Of a DNA stretch of 64,000 nucleotides, positions 1-12,383 are shown piece after piece (positions within the stretch are counted from its first letter, which is position 1; each line of letters begins with the position of its first letter). The stretch comes from JBFMFH01 sp040752275 (GTDB taxonomy: Bacteria; Acidobacteriota; Vicinamibacteria; Vicinamibacterales; JAKQTR01), in the NCBI GenBank assembly GCA_040752275.1, contig JBFMFH010000010.1, forward strand, positions 5,682-69,681. The letters are read 5' to 3'. A program made the translations under genes and the position numbers. The notes under the pieces were generated by a model. It did no database searches and had not been told where the DNA came from. It saw only the letters and a program-made list of their open reading frames with translations.

Positions 1-227
1 TAGAGGTACTGCATCTCGCGCTCGTCCAGCGTCGCGCGCTCGATGTTGTCTTCCGACCGGAGCCGCTGGTCGGACTGCGTGCCGTTGCGGAGATTGCGCA
101 GCTTGACTCGCACGAACCCTCGCAGATTGCCCGGGGTCACGTGCTGGAGCTCGACAATCCGGTACAGATCCTCACCCAGCTTGATGAGCATGCCTTTGCG
201 GAGGCGGGTTGCTTGAATCGAACTCAT
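1..227 (-). CDS. efp: Elongation factor P, N-terminal part (cut by window edge)
   Basis: Elongation factor P relieves ribosomes stalled at polyproline stretches. Only the first 75 codons are inside the window; the gene runs off its left edge. The protein begins MSSIQATRLRKGMLIKLGED and continues with the domain I signature LYRIVELQHVTPGN..GFVRVKLRNLRNG, which is diagnostic of EF-P. The tip of the loop that normally carries the modified Lys or Arg (PGKG or PGRG in the best-studied enzymes) reads PGNLRGF, so residue 34 is Asn. The ATG at 227-225 is the only sensible start. The gene is divergent from hsp20 with 75 nt between starts. Family call is sure; the mode of action without a modifiable tip residue is unknown. 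Confidence 0.9.
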   Translation of the reverse strand, partial: MSSIQATRLRKGMLIKLGEDLYRIVELQHVTPGNLRGFVRVKLRNLRNGTQSDQRLRSEDNIERATLDEREMQYL

Positions 228-302
228 GACAGCTCAGTAGTTTGGAGACGAGGCAATCTCGGAGTTTACCACAGGTGTCCTCAACCGGCCACTCATGCTA
301 GC

Positions 303-713
303 ATGGCCGACGTGGCCTTCTCGCGCTGGGATCCGCTGCACGATCTGCTGACGTTGCACGAACGGCTCAACCGGTTGCACGTCGAAGACCCGCCGGGCTG
401 GACGCCCGCCGTGGATCTGTACGAGACCGTCGATCGGTACGTCATCTCCGCCGAGCTGCCCGGGCTCTCCCGGGAGGCCATCTCGATTGAGCTGCACGAT
501 CACACGCTGCTCATCCGGGGAGAGCGTCAGGTCGCGGAGGTCTGCGGGGTGCGGTTTCACCGTCTGGAGCGGGGCCACGGGAAGTTCGTCCGCACCTTCA
601 CCCTTCCCCAGTCGGCCGGAGCCGACGGCATCACCGCCGAGTACGGCGATGGCGTCCTGACGATTCTCGTGCCGAAGGCCCGGCCCGAGCCGCGTCGCGT
701 CGAAGTCAGCTAG
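303..713 (+). CDS. Small heat-shock protein, Hsp20/alpha-crystallin family
   Basis: A 136-residue ATP-independent holdase chaperone that binds unfolding proteins. After a short N-terminal arm (RWDPLHDLLTLHERLNRL) the alpha-crystallin domain runs from about residue 38 to the end, with the expected PAVDLYET..Y.ISAELPG start, the LLIRGER strand and the GVLTILVPK end. The typical C-terminal I-x-I motif is not present; the tail ends RRVEVS. The same frame is open back to 141, but the ATG at 303 gives the usual family length and the extension is low in similarity to anything. The stop codon abuts a structured repeat that lies between this gene and the DegP-type protease. Confidence 0.9.
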   Translation: MADVAFSRWDPLHDLLTLHERLNRLHVEDPPGWTPAVDLYETVDRYVISAELPGLSREAISIELHDHTLLIRGERQVAEVCGVRFHRLERGHGKFVRTFTLPQSAGADGITAEYGDGVLTILVPKARPEPRRVEVS

Positions 714-873
714 ACGTCTTGAAGGCCCGAATCTCATGCAGATGAGTCAAGTTTCCGTCCCCTGCCTTCAAGACGTCTTCGCCTCGCCGCAGGCGGGGCA
801 AAGCCAACACTGTGAACTAACGAGGCGGAGCCGCCCCGACACGCCTCGGTGGTCTGAGGCGGAGCCTCGCTAG
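713..873 (+). repeat. Structured dispersed repeat, copy 1
   Basis: This intergenic element begins at the hsp20 stop codon. It opens with a perfect 14-bp inverted repeat, GACGTCTTGAAGGC at 713-726 and GCCTTCAAGACGTC at 764-777. Next comes a GC hairpin, GCCTCGCC-gca-GGCGGGGC at about 780-799, then a conserved GGCAAAGCCAACAC block. It ends in two GAGGCGGAGCC(TC) palindrome-like modules. A second copy in the same orientation lies at 26257-26382. Copy 1 is about 35 nt longer because its terminal module is partly duplicated. It could be a mobile palindromic repeat, a terminator or a structured RNA. Confidence 0.75.
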
Positions 874-888
874 TCCCGGAGCTCAGGT

Positions 889-2067
<1,179 letters not shown>

Positions 2068-2757
2068 TCGGCGCACCCTGACGGCCGGCCGATACGGCAG
2101 GGTCACCGGTCACGCAGCAGCGCCAGTGGGGTTCGGTACCCACGGAGATGCCGATTCTCCGGGTCCAGGTCACGTCGGGCACGGCAACGCCCCGGTCTTC
2201 GATCCACAGCCGGGAGCGCGCCTCGCAACCGGACGCGAACCCCGCGTCCCGGCGCCCGCTTGGGGGCGTGTCCGGACGCCGCGCCGTCAGATCGGCGCGA
2301 TTCTGGGACCCGCAGATCCCCATCGCCCTCGTGACGTTGCCCGGCCCGCGGCACAACTCGCAATCGGGAATCCGGCGTCCGTCCGCCTTCAGGCCCCGCC
2401 GCGCACGCATTACGTCCAGTCCTTCGATCGGGCTCAACGCCCGAATCAGCACGGCGGCGGGCGACCCCTCCGGTTCGGTCACGGCGTTCACCAGCCAGTG
2501 CACGCCATAGTTGAAGTAGACGTAGGCGTGACCGGGAGGGCCGTAGAGCGGCGCGTTCCGTTTCGTGGGGCCCGGCGCGGCGTGACACGCGGGGTCGGAC
2601 TCCCCGATGTAGGCCTCGGTTTCGACGATGACGCCGGCAGTCGTGCCATCGACCGCACGGTGGACCAGCACCTTGCCGAGGAGGTCCCTCGCGACGTCGA
2701 GTGTCGGCCGGGCGTAGAAACGGCGCCCCAGCACGCGTCGTGTCGATCCCTGGCGGC

Positions 2758-4083
2758 TCACGGGAGGCGGGGGGCGCCTGGGGGCCGCGGCGTCAGCCGC
2801 TGGAGCGATCGCCGGGCTGCCGACGCCACGTTCCTGTTCTTGTCCCGCGTCAGCCCTTCGACCACCACGACGGAAGGCTCGTGACCGATCACCCCGAGCG
2901 CCTCGGCTGTTGCCGCCCGAACGCGCCAGTCCCTGTGAAGGGCGAACGATCCCAGGTCCGCGCCCACCGCCGGACCGAGATCCACGAGGTAGGTCCAGGC
3001 GACCGGGCCGAGCCGCCTGTCGCGGAATCCTTCCATGAGCTGGGCCAGCGCGGGCGAGTCGCCGCGTCTGGCACGCACATAGGCCAGTGCCTGCTTGACG
3101 AACTTCGATCTGTCGCGGGCCATCCGGATCTCGAGGCTGTCGAGGGCGCTTCCGTCGCCGACTCGGCCGATGCCGACCACCGCCAGCCGCCGCATCTGCT
3201 CGTCGTCATGGTCCAGGAGCGACGAGAACGCGCCGAGGCTCGACGGGTGCGCAATCCATGCCAGGGCGTCGAGCAGCTCCCTGGCCTGATCGCCCTTCTT
3301 GTAGTACGCGAGCTGGTCGGTCAGGGCCTGCACGGCCCGCTCGTAGTGCATCGCGCCGATGGCGCGAATCGACGCAGACCGGACGAGAGGATCGGCGTCG
3401 TTCATGCCAGCAACCAGCTGATCGCCGACCTCGCTGCGCACGGGCAGCAGGCCTGCGCGTCCGTTCGTGCTGGCCGTCGCTTCGAACAGGCGACCGAGGA
3501 CGTGCGTGGCCGCGAGTCGCAGAGTCGGGTCCGGGGTCCTGACCGCCGCCATCAAGCGCTCGACGGCGACATCGGCGTCGGGCAGCGGCCCCTTCGCCAG
3601 GACGGCCGGGGCGAACACTCCCAGGGCGTAGATGGCATTGAAGCGCACCGATGCCTCCGACGACGCCGTGGCCCCGATGAGCCCACTCACCACCTCGCGC
3701 GGCACTGGACTGGCAATCAGGGCGCCAGGTCCCTGCGCGAACGCGAGCAGCGGCAGGGTCGCGCCCCGCTGACCCACGATCGCCGCTGCGTACTTGCGGG
3801 TGTAGTCCTCGTCGGCCAGGAACAGCGACACCTCGGTCTCGATCGCCTGCACCCGGACCTCGGCGATCGGGTCGGTGAGCAGGGCCGCGACCGGCACGGC
3901 CGCTTCCAGATACCCGGCGTCCCTGAGCAATCTGAGTGATTCGAGCCGGCCGCGCGGATCGCCGACCTCGAGCCTGGCAACGACATCCTCGAAGGCCAGC
4001 TGTTGGCCGGCCCACCCGCCGGCACCCAACGACGTGGCGGCGCAGGCCACCAGCACGACCAGCGCTCGCCGTGTGCGATTCAT
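2758..4083 (-). CDS. Exported HEAT-repeat protein
   Basis: A 441-residue protein made almost wholly of alpha-helical HEAT-like repeats. Recurrent units such as PEVRVQAI, VRFNAIYALG, TLRLAATHVLG, LVRSASIRAIG, QMRRLAVVGIGRVG and WRVRAATAEALGVIG recur about every 35-55 residues. It starts MNRTRRALVVLVACAATSLGAGG, a signal peptide, so it is expected outside the cytoplasm as a binding scaffold. The ATG at 4083 has GGGAGG upstream; an in-frame opening further upstream would overlap uvrA and would lose the N-terminal signal. It sits 17 nt after uvrA and overlaps mpg by GTGA, so it is cotranscribed with two repair genes, which is odd for an exported scaffold. No enzymatic motif is visible. Confidence 0.8.
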   Translation of the reverse strand: MNRTRRALVVLVACAATSLGAGGWAGQQLAFEDVVARLEVGDPRGRLESLRLLRDAGYLEAAVPVAALLTDPIAEVRVQAIETEVSLFLADEDYTRKYAAAIVGQRGATLPLLAFAQGPGALIASPVPREVVSGLIGATASSEASVRFNAIYALGVFAPAVLAKGPLPDADVAVERLMAAVRTPDPTLRLAATHVLGRLFEATASTNGRAGLLPVRSEVGDQLVAGMNDADPLVRSASIRAIGAMHYERAVQALTDQLAYYKKGDQARELLDALAWIAHPSSLGAFSSLLDHDDEQMRRLAVVGIGRVGDGSALDSLEIRMARDRSKFVKQALAYVRARRGDSPALAQLMEGFRDRRLGPVAWTYLVDLGPAVGADLGSFALHRDWRVRAATAEALGVIGHEPSVVVVEGLTRDKNRNVASAARRSLQRLTPRPPGAPRLP

Positions 4084-4100
4084 GCTCCAGCCTCCCACCT

Positions 4101-7181
<3,081 letters not shown>

Positions 7182-7247
7182 GTCCACGTCGCCGCCGGCC
7201 ACTGCGCGGCCGTCCACCAGCATCCTAAAAGGGGTATCGTAGCACGC

Positions 7248-7649
7248 ATGTGGGCGCGCTGGCTCGCCGACGGGCTCGTCGTGCTGCACCTGGCCTTCGT
7301 GGCCTTCGTTGTGCTGGGCGGGCTGGCCGCCTGGCGATGGCGCCCGGTGGCGTACCTCCACGTGCCCGCGGCTCTGTGGGGTGTCTGGATCGAGTTGAGC
7401 GGAGGCGTCTGTCCGCTGACCCCCTTCGAGAACCGATTGCGCGTCTTCTCCGGGCAGATGTCCTACGAAGGCGACTTCGTCCAGCGGTACCTGATGCCTG
7501 TGGTGTATCCGACCGGCCTGACCCGTGAGATCCAGATTGCCTTGGGTGTCGCCGTCATCGTTCTGAACGTGACGCTGTACGCGTTGATGGTGCGGAGGCG
7601 TTCGCAGGGCCAACGACCCAAGACACCGACGCCGGCCCAGTCGACGTAG
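7248..7649 (+). CDS. DUF2784 membrane protein
   Basis: A 133-residue inner-membrane protein of unknown function. It has a first hydrophobic segment at about residues 5-26 (LVVLHLAFVAFVVLGGLAAW), a second at about 32-48 and a C-terminal one at about 95-117. Between them lies the family hallmark GGVCPLTPFENRLR followed by SYEGDFVQRYLMPVVYPTGLT, which identifies DUF2784. Start ATG 7248 is 66 nt from the divergent uvrA start, so the two share a promoter region. The gene converges on pdxB, and a 9-bp inverted repeat lies between the two. Confidence 0.85.
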   Translation: MWARWLADGLVVLHLAFVAFVVLGGLAAWRWRPVAYLHVPAALWGVWIELSGGVCPLTPFENRLRVFSGQMSYEGDFVQRYLMPVVYPTGLTREIQIALGVAVIVLNVTLYALMVRRRSQGQRPKTPTPAQST

Positions 7650-7686
7650 ATGTGGGCCCATGGCGACCCAAGAAACCCGCGTAGGC

Positions 7687-7722
7687 CCCGGGGCTTTCGC
7701 CCTGGGCCGCTTCAGCCCCGGG
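7687..7722. terminator. Likely bidirectional terminator hairpin
   Basis: CCCGGGGCT at 7687-7695 pairs perfectly with AGCCCCGGG at 7714-7722, enclosing an 18-nt loop that can itself fold. It lies between the convergent DUF2784 and pdxB genes and overlaps the pdxB stop codon. There is no clear T-run on either side, so the mechanism is uncertain. Confidence 0.5.
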
Positions 7723-8875
7723 CGGCAACCTCGAACCCCAATCCCCTGAGCATCCCAAGCAGACGCACCGACGCTCCTCGTGCGCGGACCACGGTGTTCC
7801 CGAACTCGCGCCGGTGCTGGTAGGCCTTGCGAAGCCGGTCGAACTCGCGGCCGCGCTCGTCAGGCGTCATCGGACCGGTCCTGCGCAGGGCCTCATCGTC
7901 CCGTTCGATCGGATAGAGGCGCGAGACGAGCTCTGCGAGCACGTCCACGTCGCTGCGCCCCGTGGCGTCGATCTCGACCGCTGGCACATCCGGAGGCGGT
8001 ACGGCCGTTTGCGGGTCCCACGCCGGGGCCACGCCGACGAATCGGCATGCCGCGTCGTACACCATTCGGGTCCCGTTGAGCTTGCCCTCGAACGAGTACC
8101 CGGCAACGTGCGGCGTCGCCAGGTTGACGCGCTCGAGCAGGCGCGCATCGATGGCTGGCTCGTGATCCCACACGTCCAAGACAGCCGCCCCAAGCCGTCC
8201 GCTGTCCAAGATCCGCTGGAGGGCGGCCTCGTCGACCACTTCACCGCGGCCCGCGTTGCAGAACCAGGCCCCGCGCTTCAGCGTCGAGAAGAAGGCATCG
8301 CCGATGAGACGGAATGTCGGATCGAGTCCGTCCACGGTGAGTGGGGCATGACAGGTGACGATGTCGCAGTCCGAGAGTTCGTCGAGGGGCCGGTAGACGG
8401 CGCGGCCGGTCTGGCGGGCCAGAGGTGGGTCGTTGAGTACGGGGATCATGCCGAGCGCCCGGGCCTTCTCGACAACCATCGAGCCCACATGCCCGACGCC
8501 GATGACGCCGACACGGAGGCCCCGCAGCCCGACGCCCAGACGTGACGCGATGGTGACCCACGCGGCCGTCATGTATTCCGCGACCGCGTTCGCGTTGCAG
8601 CCGTGCGCCGCGGAGAAGGCGACGCCGAGCCGCTCGAGATCGGAAAGGGAGACGTGGTCGATACCGGACGTCGCGGTCCCGACGAAACGCACGCGGGTGC
8701 CGGTGAGCAGCGCCCCGTCGACACGGGTGACGGCGCGGACGACGAGCAGATCGGCGTCGACGAGATCCTCGCGTGAGATCTCGCGGCCGTGGCGGAGGCG
8801 GACGTCGCCGAGCGTCCCGAAGGCCTCTGTCGCGAAGGGGATGGTCTCGTCGGCGACGATCACCGGGCGTGGCAC
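7712..8875 (-). CDS. pdxB: 4-phosphoerythronate dehydrogenase
   Basis: A 387-residue NAD-dependent 2-hydroxyacid dehydrogenase that acts in DXP-dependent pyridoxal-phosphate synthesis. The substrate domain opens PVIVADETIPFATEAFG, which is PdxB-like. The ATSGIDHV and AHGCNANAVAEY segments follow, then the Rossmann loop VIGVGHVGS at about 124-132. The GRGEVVDEAAL and VLDVWDHEP blocks carry the catalytic Arg/Glu, and the catalytic His is in TPHVAGYS. The last ~95 residues form the PdxB-type dimerization domain rather than a plain D-lactate dehydrogenase end. The start is GTG at 8875; another in-frame GTG four codons later is possible. It stands alone and converges on DUF2784. Confidence 0.88.
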   Translation of the reverse strand: MPRPVIVADETIPFATEAFGTLGDVRLRHGREISREDLVDADLLVVRAVTRVDGALLTGTRVRFVGTATSGIDHVSLSDLERLGVAFSAAHGCNANAVAEYMTAAWVTIASRLGVGLRGLRVGVIGVGHVGSMVVEKARALGMIPVLNDPPLARQTGRAVYRPLDELSDCDIVTCHAPLTVDGLDPTFRLIGDAFFSTLKRGAWFCNAGRGEVVDEAALQRILDSGRLGAAVLDVWDHEPAIDARLLERVNLATPHVAGYSFEGKLNGTRMVYDAACRFVGVAPAWDPQTAVPPPDVPAVEIDATGRSDVDVLAELVSRLYPIERDDEALRRTGPMTPDERGREFDRLRKAYQHRREFGNTVVRARGASVRLLGMLRGLGFEVAARG

Positions 8876-9011
8876 GTGGAGATTCTCTGCGGACCCGCCG
8901 GCGTCTGTCTACCTGCCCCGGACGCGGCACTCCATTGCGGAATGTGGACTAGAACAGCGTGTCCAGCGTCGCGATGTCGGGAATCCCCTGGCCCTCGGTC
9001 CCTGGTCCCGG

Positions 9012-10610
9012 TCAGTTGAAGTAGTTCGTGTACTTCCCCCACAGCTCCTCGGCCAGCTTCCAGTACCGCTCGACCGCCTCGTTCGCGAGGCGGTGGGAGT
9101 ACTGCGTGAGGAATGCCTCCGCCTTGGCCGGATCCCGTGTGAAGAGCGCCACGGCCTCCGCCTCGACCTTCGCCTGACCCGCGAACGCCTGCTCCTCGAT
9201 TGGCCGCCACACCTTCTCGATGTCGGCCACCATCGGCCGCCAGCGGAGGAACGCGAGTTGGCTCACTTGGCGGAACGCCCACCAGGCGCAGTCGCGGCGG
9301 AACCGTGCCCGGCCATCGACCATGTAGGTGGCCGGCATCTGGCTGATGCCGATGTAGATCGGCACGTGCGGGGTGGTCATGGGGTTGTCGTAGCCCAGCC
9401 AGACCACGCCGCCAACCGGATCTGGCAGCCAGCCGCGCGACTGCGTCACCGTGAGATAGGTGGCACGTTTGCAGGCGATGGTGCGCTCGGCGGGGATCTT
9501 GAACGCGTCCAGGTAGTCGTTGTTCATGAAGGGGTTGGCGATTGGGTTCTTCGAGGCTCTACCTTCCTTGTCGACCTTCAGGATCGTCCGCGTCATGTCG
9601 TACGGCGTGTTCTCGTAGGTGTCGCGGAAGATGTCGAGCACGTCCTTGACCGACAGCTTCTTCTCGGGCTTCACCGAGAGCGGATAGTGCTCGGCGTTCG
9701 GGTCGAGGTGGAGCGAGGGCGCGAGGCGGCTCAGCGCGCGCCACTCCCGGCGCCGGCTGCCCAGGCTGCTGCGCGAACCGTACACCGTGCAGAACTCGAA
9801 AGGCTCGCCGCTCTTCGGATCCCACCAGCCCAGTTCCTGGGCCAGCGAGTAGACGTTCCCCGATGCCATGAAGTGGTCCGGGTCCTTCAGGTTCAGCTGG
9901 CGAATCCGCGGTGCGTTCGCCGACACCGCCACCTCATCGTCCGGAATGCGGACGGCAGCCCAGACCGCGCCGAGCCTGCCTCGGCCCGGGCCGAGGATTT
10001 CGAAGAACCAGGTTTCGTCCTTGTCGGCGAAGGTGAAAGCCTCGCCGTAGTCGTTGTAGCCATACTCCCTGGTCAGCTCGTCGGCAATCCGAATGGCCTC
10101 GCGCGCCGTCTTTGCGCGCTCGAGCACCAGGCGATAGAGTTCCGGGCAGTCGATGATGCCGTTGTCGCTCTTCAGCTCTCGCTTGCCGCCGAAGGTCGTT
10201 TCTCCGATGGCGAGCTGGTGTTCGTTCATGACCGGGTAGGCCGCATTGAGGAACTTGTAGGTCTCGGCCACCTGCGGGATCTCGCCGGCGGGAATCCGGT
10301 CCGTGTCGTCGGGGCCTTTGGTCTCTTTCGGGTCCATCCAGAGTGTGGCCATTTCGCCGGGCTTGTGCGTGCGGTTCGGGACCATGTTCATCCAGGTGCG
10401 GTCCGTGTTGCTGTCGCACGAATGAGACGTCATGGTCGAGCCGTCGACGGAGGCGGCCTTGCCGACGAGCACGCTCGTGCAGCCGTCGCATGCGCAGTAC
10501 GTGCCCTCGGGCAGGTCCTGGACGGCGAGGCCCGGCGGGAGCCAGAACAGCGCGGCGGCGATGACGATGGTGACACGGAGGAATGAGCGGACAGACGCTG
10601 GCGTCAACAT
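9012..10610 (-). CDS. Secreted C69-family dipeptidase
   Basis: A 532-residue Ntn-type dipeptidase of peptidase family C69 (PepD-like). An N-terminal signal peptide (FLRVTIVIAAALFWLPPGLA) sends it out of the cytoplasm. The presumed nucleophile is Cys44 in GCTSVLVGKAASVDGS, followed by the conserved TSHSCDSNTDRTW and later ETTFGGKRE, which matches the family's GE(S/T)T block. The C69 middle region VWAAVRIPDDEVAVSANAPRI and the YDMTRT segment are intact. It has a paralog at 43891-45486 with the same architecture. No partner gene is close: pdxB lies 136 nt downstream and a tRNA divergently upstream. Confidence 0.88.
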   Translation of the reverse strand: MLTPASVRSFLRVTIVIAAALFWLPPGLAVQDLPEGTYCACDGCTSVLVGKAASVDGSTMTSHSCDSNTDRTWMNMVPNRTHKPGEMATLWMDPKETKGPDDTDRIPAGEIPQVAETYKFLNAAYPVMNEHQLAIGETTFGGKRELKSDNGIIDCPELYRLVLERAKTAREAIRIADELTREYGYNDYGEAFTFADKDETWFFEILGPGRGRLGAVWAAVRIPDDEVAVSANAPRIRQLNLKDPDHFMASGNVYSLAQELGWWDPKSGEPFEFCTVYGSRSSLGSRRREWRALSRLAPSLHLDPNAEHYPLSVKPEKKLSVKDVLDIFRDTYENTPYDMTRTILKVDKEGRASKNPIANPFMNNDYLDAFKIPAERTIACKRATYLTVTQSRGWLPDPVGGVVWLGYDNPMTTPHVPIYIGISQMPATYMVDGRARFRRDCAWWAFRQVSQLAFLRWRPMVADIEKVWRPIEEQAFAGQAKVEAEAVALFTRDPAKAEAFLTQYSHRLANEAVERYWKLAEELWGKYTNYFN

Positions 10611-10759
10611 GGGAGTCCCTCAGCTGGGGCTGATTGGCGCGGCGGGGGCGGGCGCGCAGAGAATAGCACGGGGGACGGCGATTCCGGGGATCGGGGATCG
10701 GTGCTGGCGCGCGCAGCTTGCCTCGCGGCAGCCCGCGAGCCTCGCTCACGTCGCTGTGT

Positions 10760-10765
10760 TATAGT
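10760..10765 (+). promoter_or_regulatory. Possible -10 element for the tRNA gene
   Basis: TATAGT lies about 50 nt before the tRNA in otherwise very GC-rich DNA. No good -35 hexamer is seen 16-18 nt upstream. Just before it, at 10686-10700, the motif GGGGATC occurs twice, resembling the heptad repeats found elsewhere in the window. Confidence 0.35.
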
Positions 10766-10814
10766 TGTGGTTCGTCCTGCGACGCGTGAGTGTCGCCGTG
10801 ACGCCCGCCAGCCG

Positions 10815-10890
10815 GCCGGCGTAGCTCAGTTGGTAGAGCAGCTGATTCGTAATCAGCAGGTCGTCGGTTCAAGTCCGACCGCCGGCTCCA
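10815..10890 (+). tRNA. tRNA-Thr (anticodon CGT)
   Basis: A complete cloverleaf. The acceptor stem is GCCGGCG/CGCCGGC with discriminator T and an encoded CCA at 10888-10890. The D arm is GTAGCTCAGTTGGTAGAGC, and the anticodon stem-loop CTGATTCGTAATCAG has loop TTCGTAA, so the anticodon is CGT and reads ACG threonine codons. The T arm is TCGGTTCAAGTCCGA. Anticodon identity is read directly; threonine charging follows from the code. It is a single tRNA, not part of a cluster. Confidence 0.96.
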
Positions 10891-10967
10891 GTCCAGCCGA
10901 TACAAGGCAATCCCTGGGAGAAGCTGCAGCCGCCATTGTCTCCTCCCCTGAGGGGCCAGGGAGAGGG

Positions 10968-10973
10968 TACAAT
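10968..10973 (+). promoter_or_regulatory. Possible -10 element for the esterase operon
   Basis: TACAAT occurs 46 nt before the esterase start, just after a CCCCTGAGGGG palindrome at about 10945-10956 that could terminate tRNA transcription. The -35 side is not recognisable. Confidence 0.4.
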
Positions 10974-11018
10974 GCCTGCCGCACTACGCCTCGGCGCCGA
11001 TCCTCTTGGAGCGAGATC

Positions 11019-12329
11019 ATGTCATCTCAGACGCGTCTGAAGTCGTTTGCGATCGCGGCGATCATCCTCTCAGTCGTCCCCGCCTTCGTCTGGGCCGGGA
11101 CGTCGGCGGTCACGCCGGCCGCTCAGCCAGCCCAGGCCCGGGCCGGCCGAGGTGCCGCGCAGCCACCAGCCGTGATCTCGCCCGAGATCCTCAGCGATAA
11201 CCGCGTCGTGTTCCGGATTCGTGCGCCGAAGGCGACCGCCGTGACATTGAGCGCCAGTGACGTGCCCCGGACTGCGCTCGTGCTGCCGGGTTCCACCCCG
11301 ACGCCCGAGACACCCGGCCCACCTCCCGGCCCCGTGCTTGCGAGAGCCGAAGGCGACGTCTGGGAGTTCACGACCGCGGCGCCGGTGCCGCCGGGCGCGT
11401 TCCGATACGTCTTCCATGTCGATGGGGTGCGGACGCTCGACCCCGCGAACACGAAAACCAGCGAGTCGAACACGGCGGTGTGGAGTCTCTTCTTCGTTCC
11501 CGGCATCGACGTCGAAGAACTCAGAGACGTGCCGCACGGCGCCATCGCCGAGGTGTTCTACTTCTCGACCGTACTGCACCAGACGCGGCGGATGCATGTC
11601 TACACGCCCCCCGGCTACGGGGCCGGCACAGGGACGTACCCCGTCTTCTACTTGCTCCACGGCGCCGGCGACACGGACGATGCGTGGACGTCGGTGGGCC
11701 GGGCCGGCGTCATTCTCGACAACCTGATTGCCGCGAAGCAGGCCGTCCCGATGCTCGTGGTCATGCCGGCTGGACACCAGCCCGCGAGGCCTGGTTCGGT
11801 GCCTGGCACCGCCGGGGCCGGTGGTCCCCCCACGTCGGTCTCGCCGCCATCGGTCAGTCCGTTCACGCGCGAGTTCGTGGAAGACGTGATGCCGTATGTG
11901 GAGCGCCACTACCGCACGCGCACCGACCGGCCCGGCCGTGCGATAGCCGGTCTCTCGATGGGTGGCATGCAGACGCTTGATATCGCGTTCAGACACCTCG
12001 AGCGGTTCGCCTACCTCGGGGTGTACAGCTCCGGGGCGACGCTCGGCGGCGGCCGCGGCGCGGCGGCCGGCGCAACCGCCACTCCTCCGCCGCCCGACTG
12101 GGAGGCGGGCCATCTCGCCGACCTCGACAACGCGAGCCTCAAGAAGGGGACCAAGCTCGTCTGGCTGGCCACGGGCGTTGACGACCGGCTGATCGCCAAC
12201 ACGCGCGCGACGGTGGACATCCTGCGCAAGCATGGCTTCCACCCCGAGTTCAAGGAGACGGCCGGGGCCCACACGTGGCTTGTCTGGCGGCAGTACCTGC
12301 GAGAGTTCGTGCCGCGGCTCTTCAAATGA
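11019..12329 (+). CDS. Secreted esterase, esterase-D/feruloyl-esterase-like
   Basis: A 436-residue exported alpha/beta hydrolase. After a signal peptide (LKSFAIAAIILSVVPAFVWA) comes an E-set/CBM48-like beta-sandwich at about residues 45-160 (VISPEILSDNRVVFRIRAPK..VTLS, GAFRYVFHVDG). The PF00756 esterase fold follows. The catalytic serine is in AGLSMGG, the first oxyanion strand in YPVFYLLHGAG, and the terminal His in AGAHTW. This layout is that of polysaccharide-acetyl or feruloyl esterases such as the XynZ module; substrate is unknown. Start ATG 11019 has GGAG seven bases upstream; the frame is open through the tRNA but that part is not coding. It heads a run with DUF1080 and two M16 genes. 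Confidence 0.85.
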   Translation: MSSQTRLKSFAIAAIILSVVPAFVWAGTSAVTPAAQPAQARAGRGAAQPPAVISPEILSDNRVVFRIRAPKATAVTLSASDVPRTALVLPGSTPTPETPGPPPGPVLARAEGDVWEFTTAAPVPPGAFRYVFHVDGVRTLDPANTKTSESNTAVWSLFFVPGIDVEELRDVPHGAIAEVFYFSTVLHQTRRMHVYTPPGYGAGTGTYPVFYLLHGAGDTDDAWTSVGRAGVILDNLIAAKQAVPMLVVMPAGHQPARPGSVPGTAGAGGPPTSVSPPSVSPFTREFVEDVMPYVERHYRTRTDRPGRAIAGLSMGGMQTLDIAFRHLERFAYLGVYSSGATLGGGRGAAAGATATPPPPDWEAGHLADLDNASLKKGTKLVWLATGVDDRLIANTRATVDILRKHGFHPEFKETAGAHTWLVWRQYLREFVPRLFK

Positions 12330-12383
12330 GAGGCGCCCGGCGGTTCCGGAATGTCGATAGGCTGTGCGCGTGGAGGGTGATTC

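Noticed and set aside
738..757. Hammerhead-ribozyme-like CAGATGAGTC...GTTTC in the dispersed repeat
   Set aside because: The core CUGAUGA and GAAA must stand in a fixed order with three stems; here the A/U swap and the order on both strands do not fit.
795..812. GGCAAAGCC resembling part of a GEMM (c-di-GMP-I) riboswitch
   Set aside because: The neighbouring helices and tetraloop/receptor elements are absent, and the copies lie after stop codons rather than before starts.
10701..11018. Upstream extension of the esterase frame through the tRNA gene
   Set aside because: The frame crosses the complete tRNA-Thr. The ATG at 11019 has a ribosome site and a signal peptide right after it.
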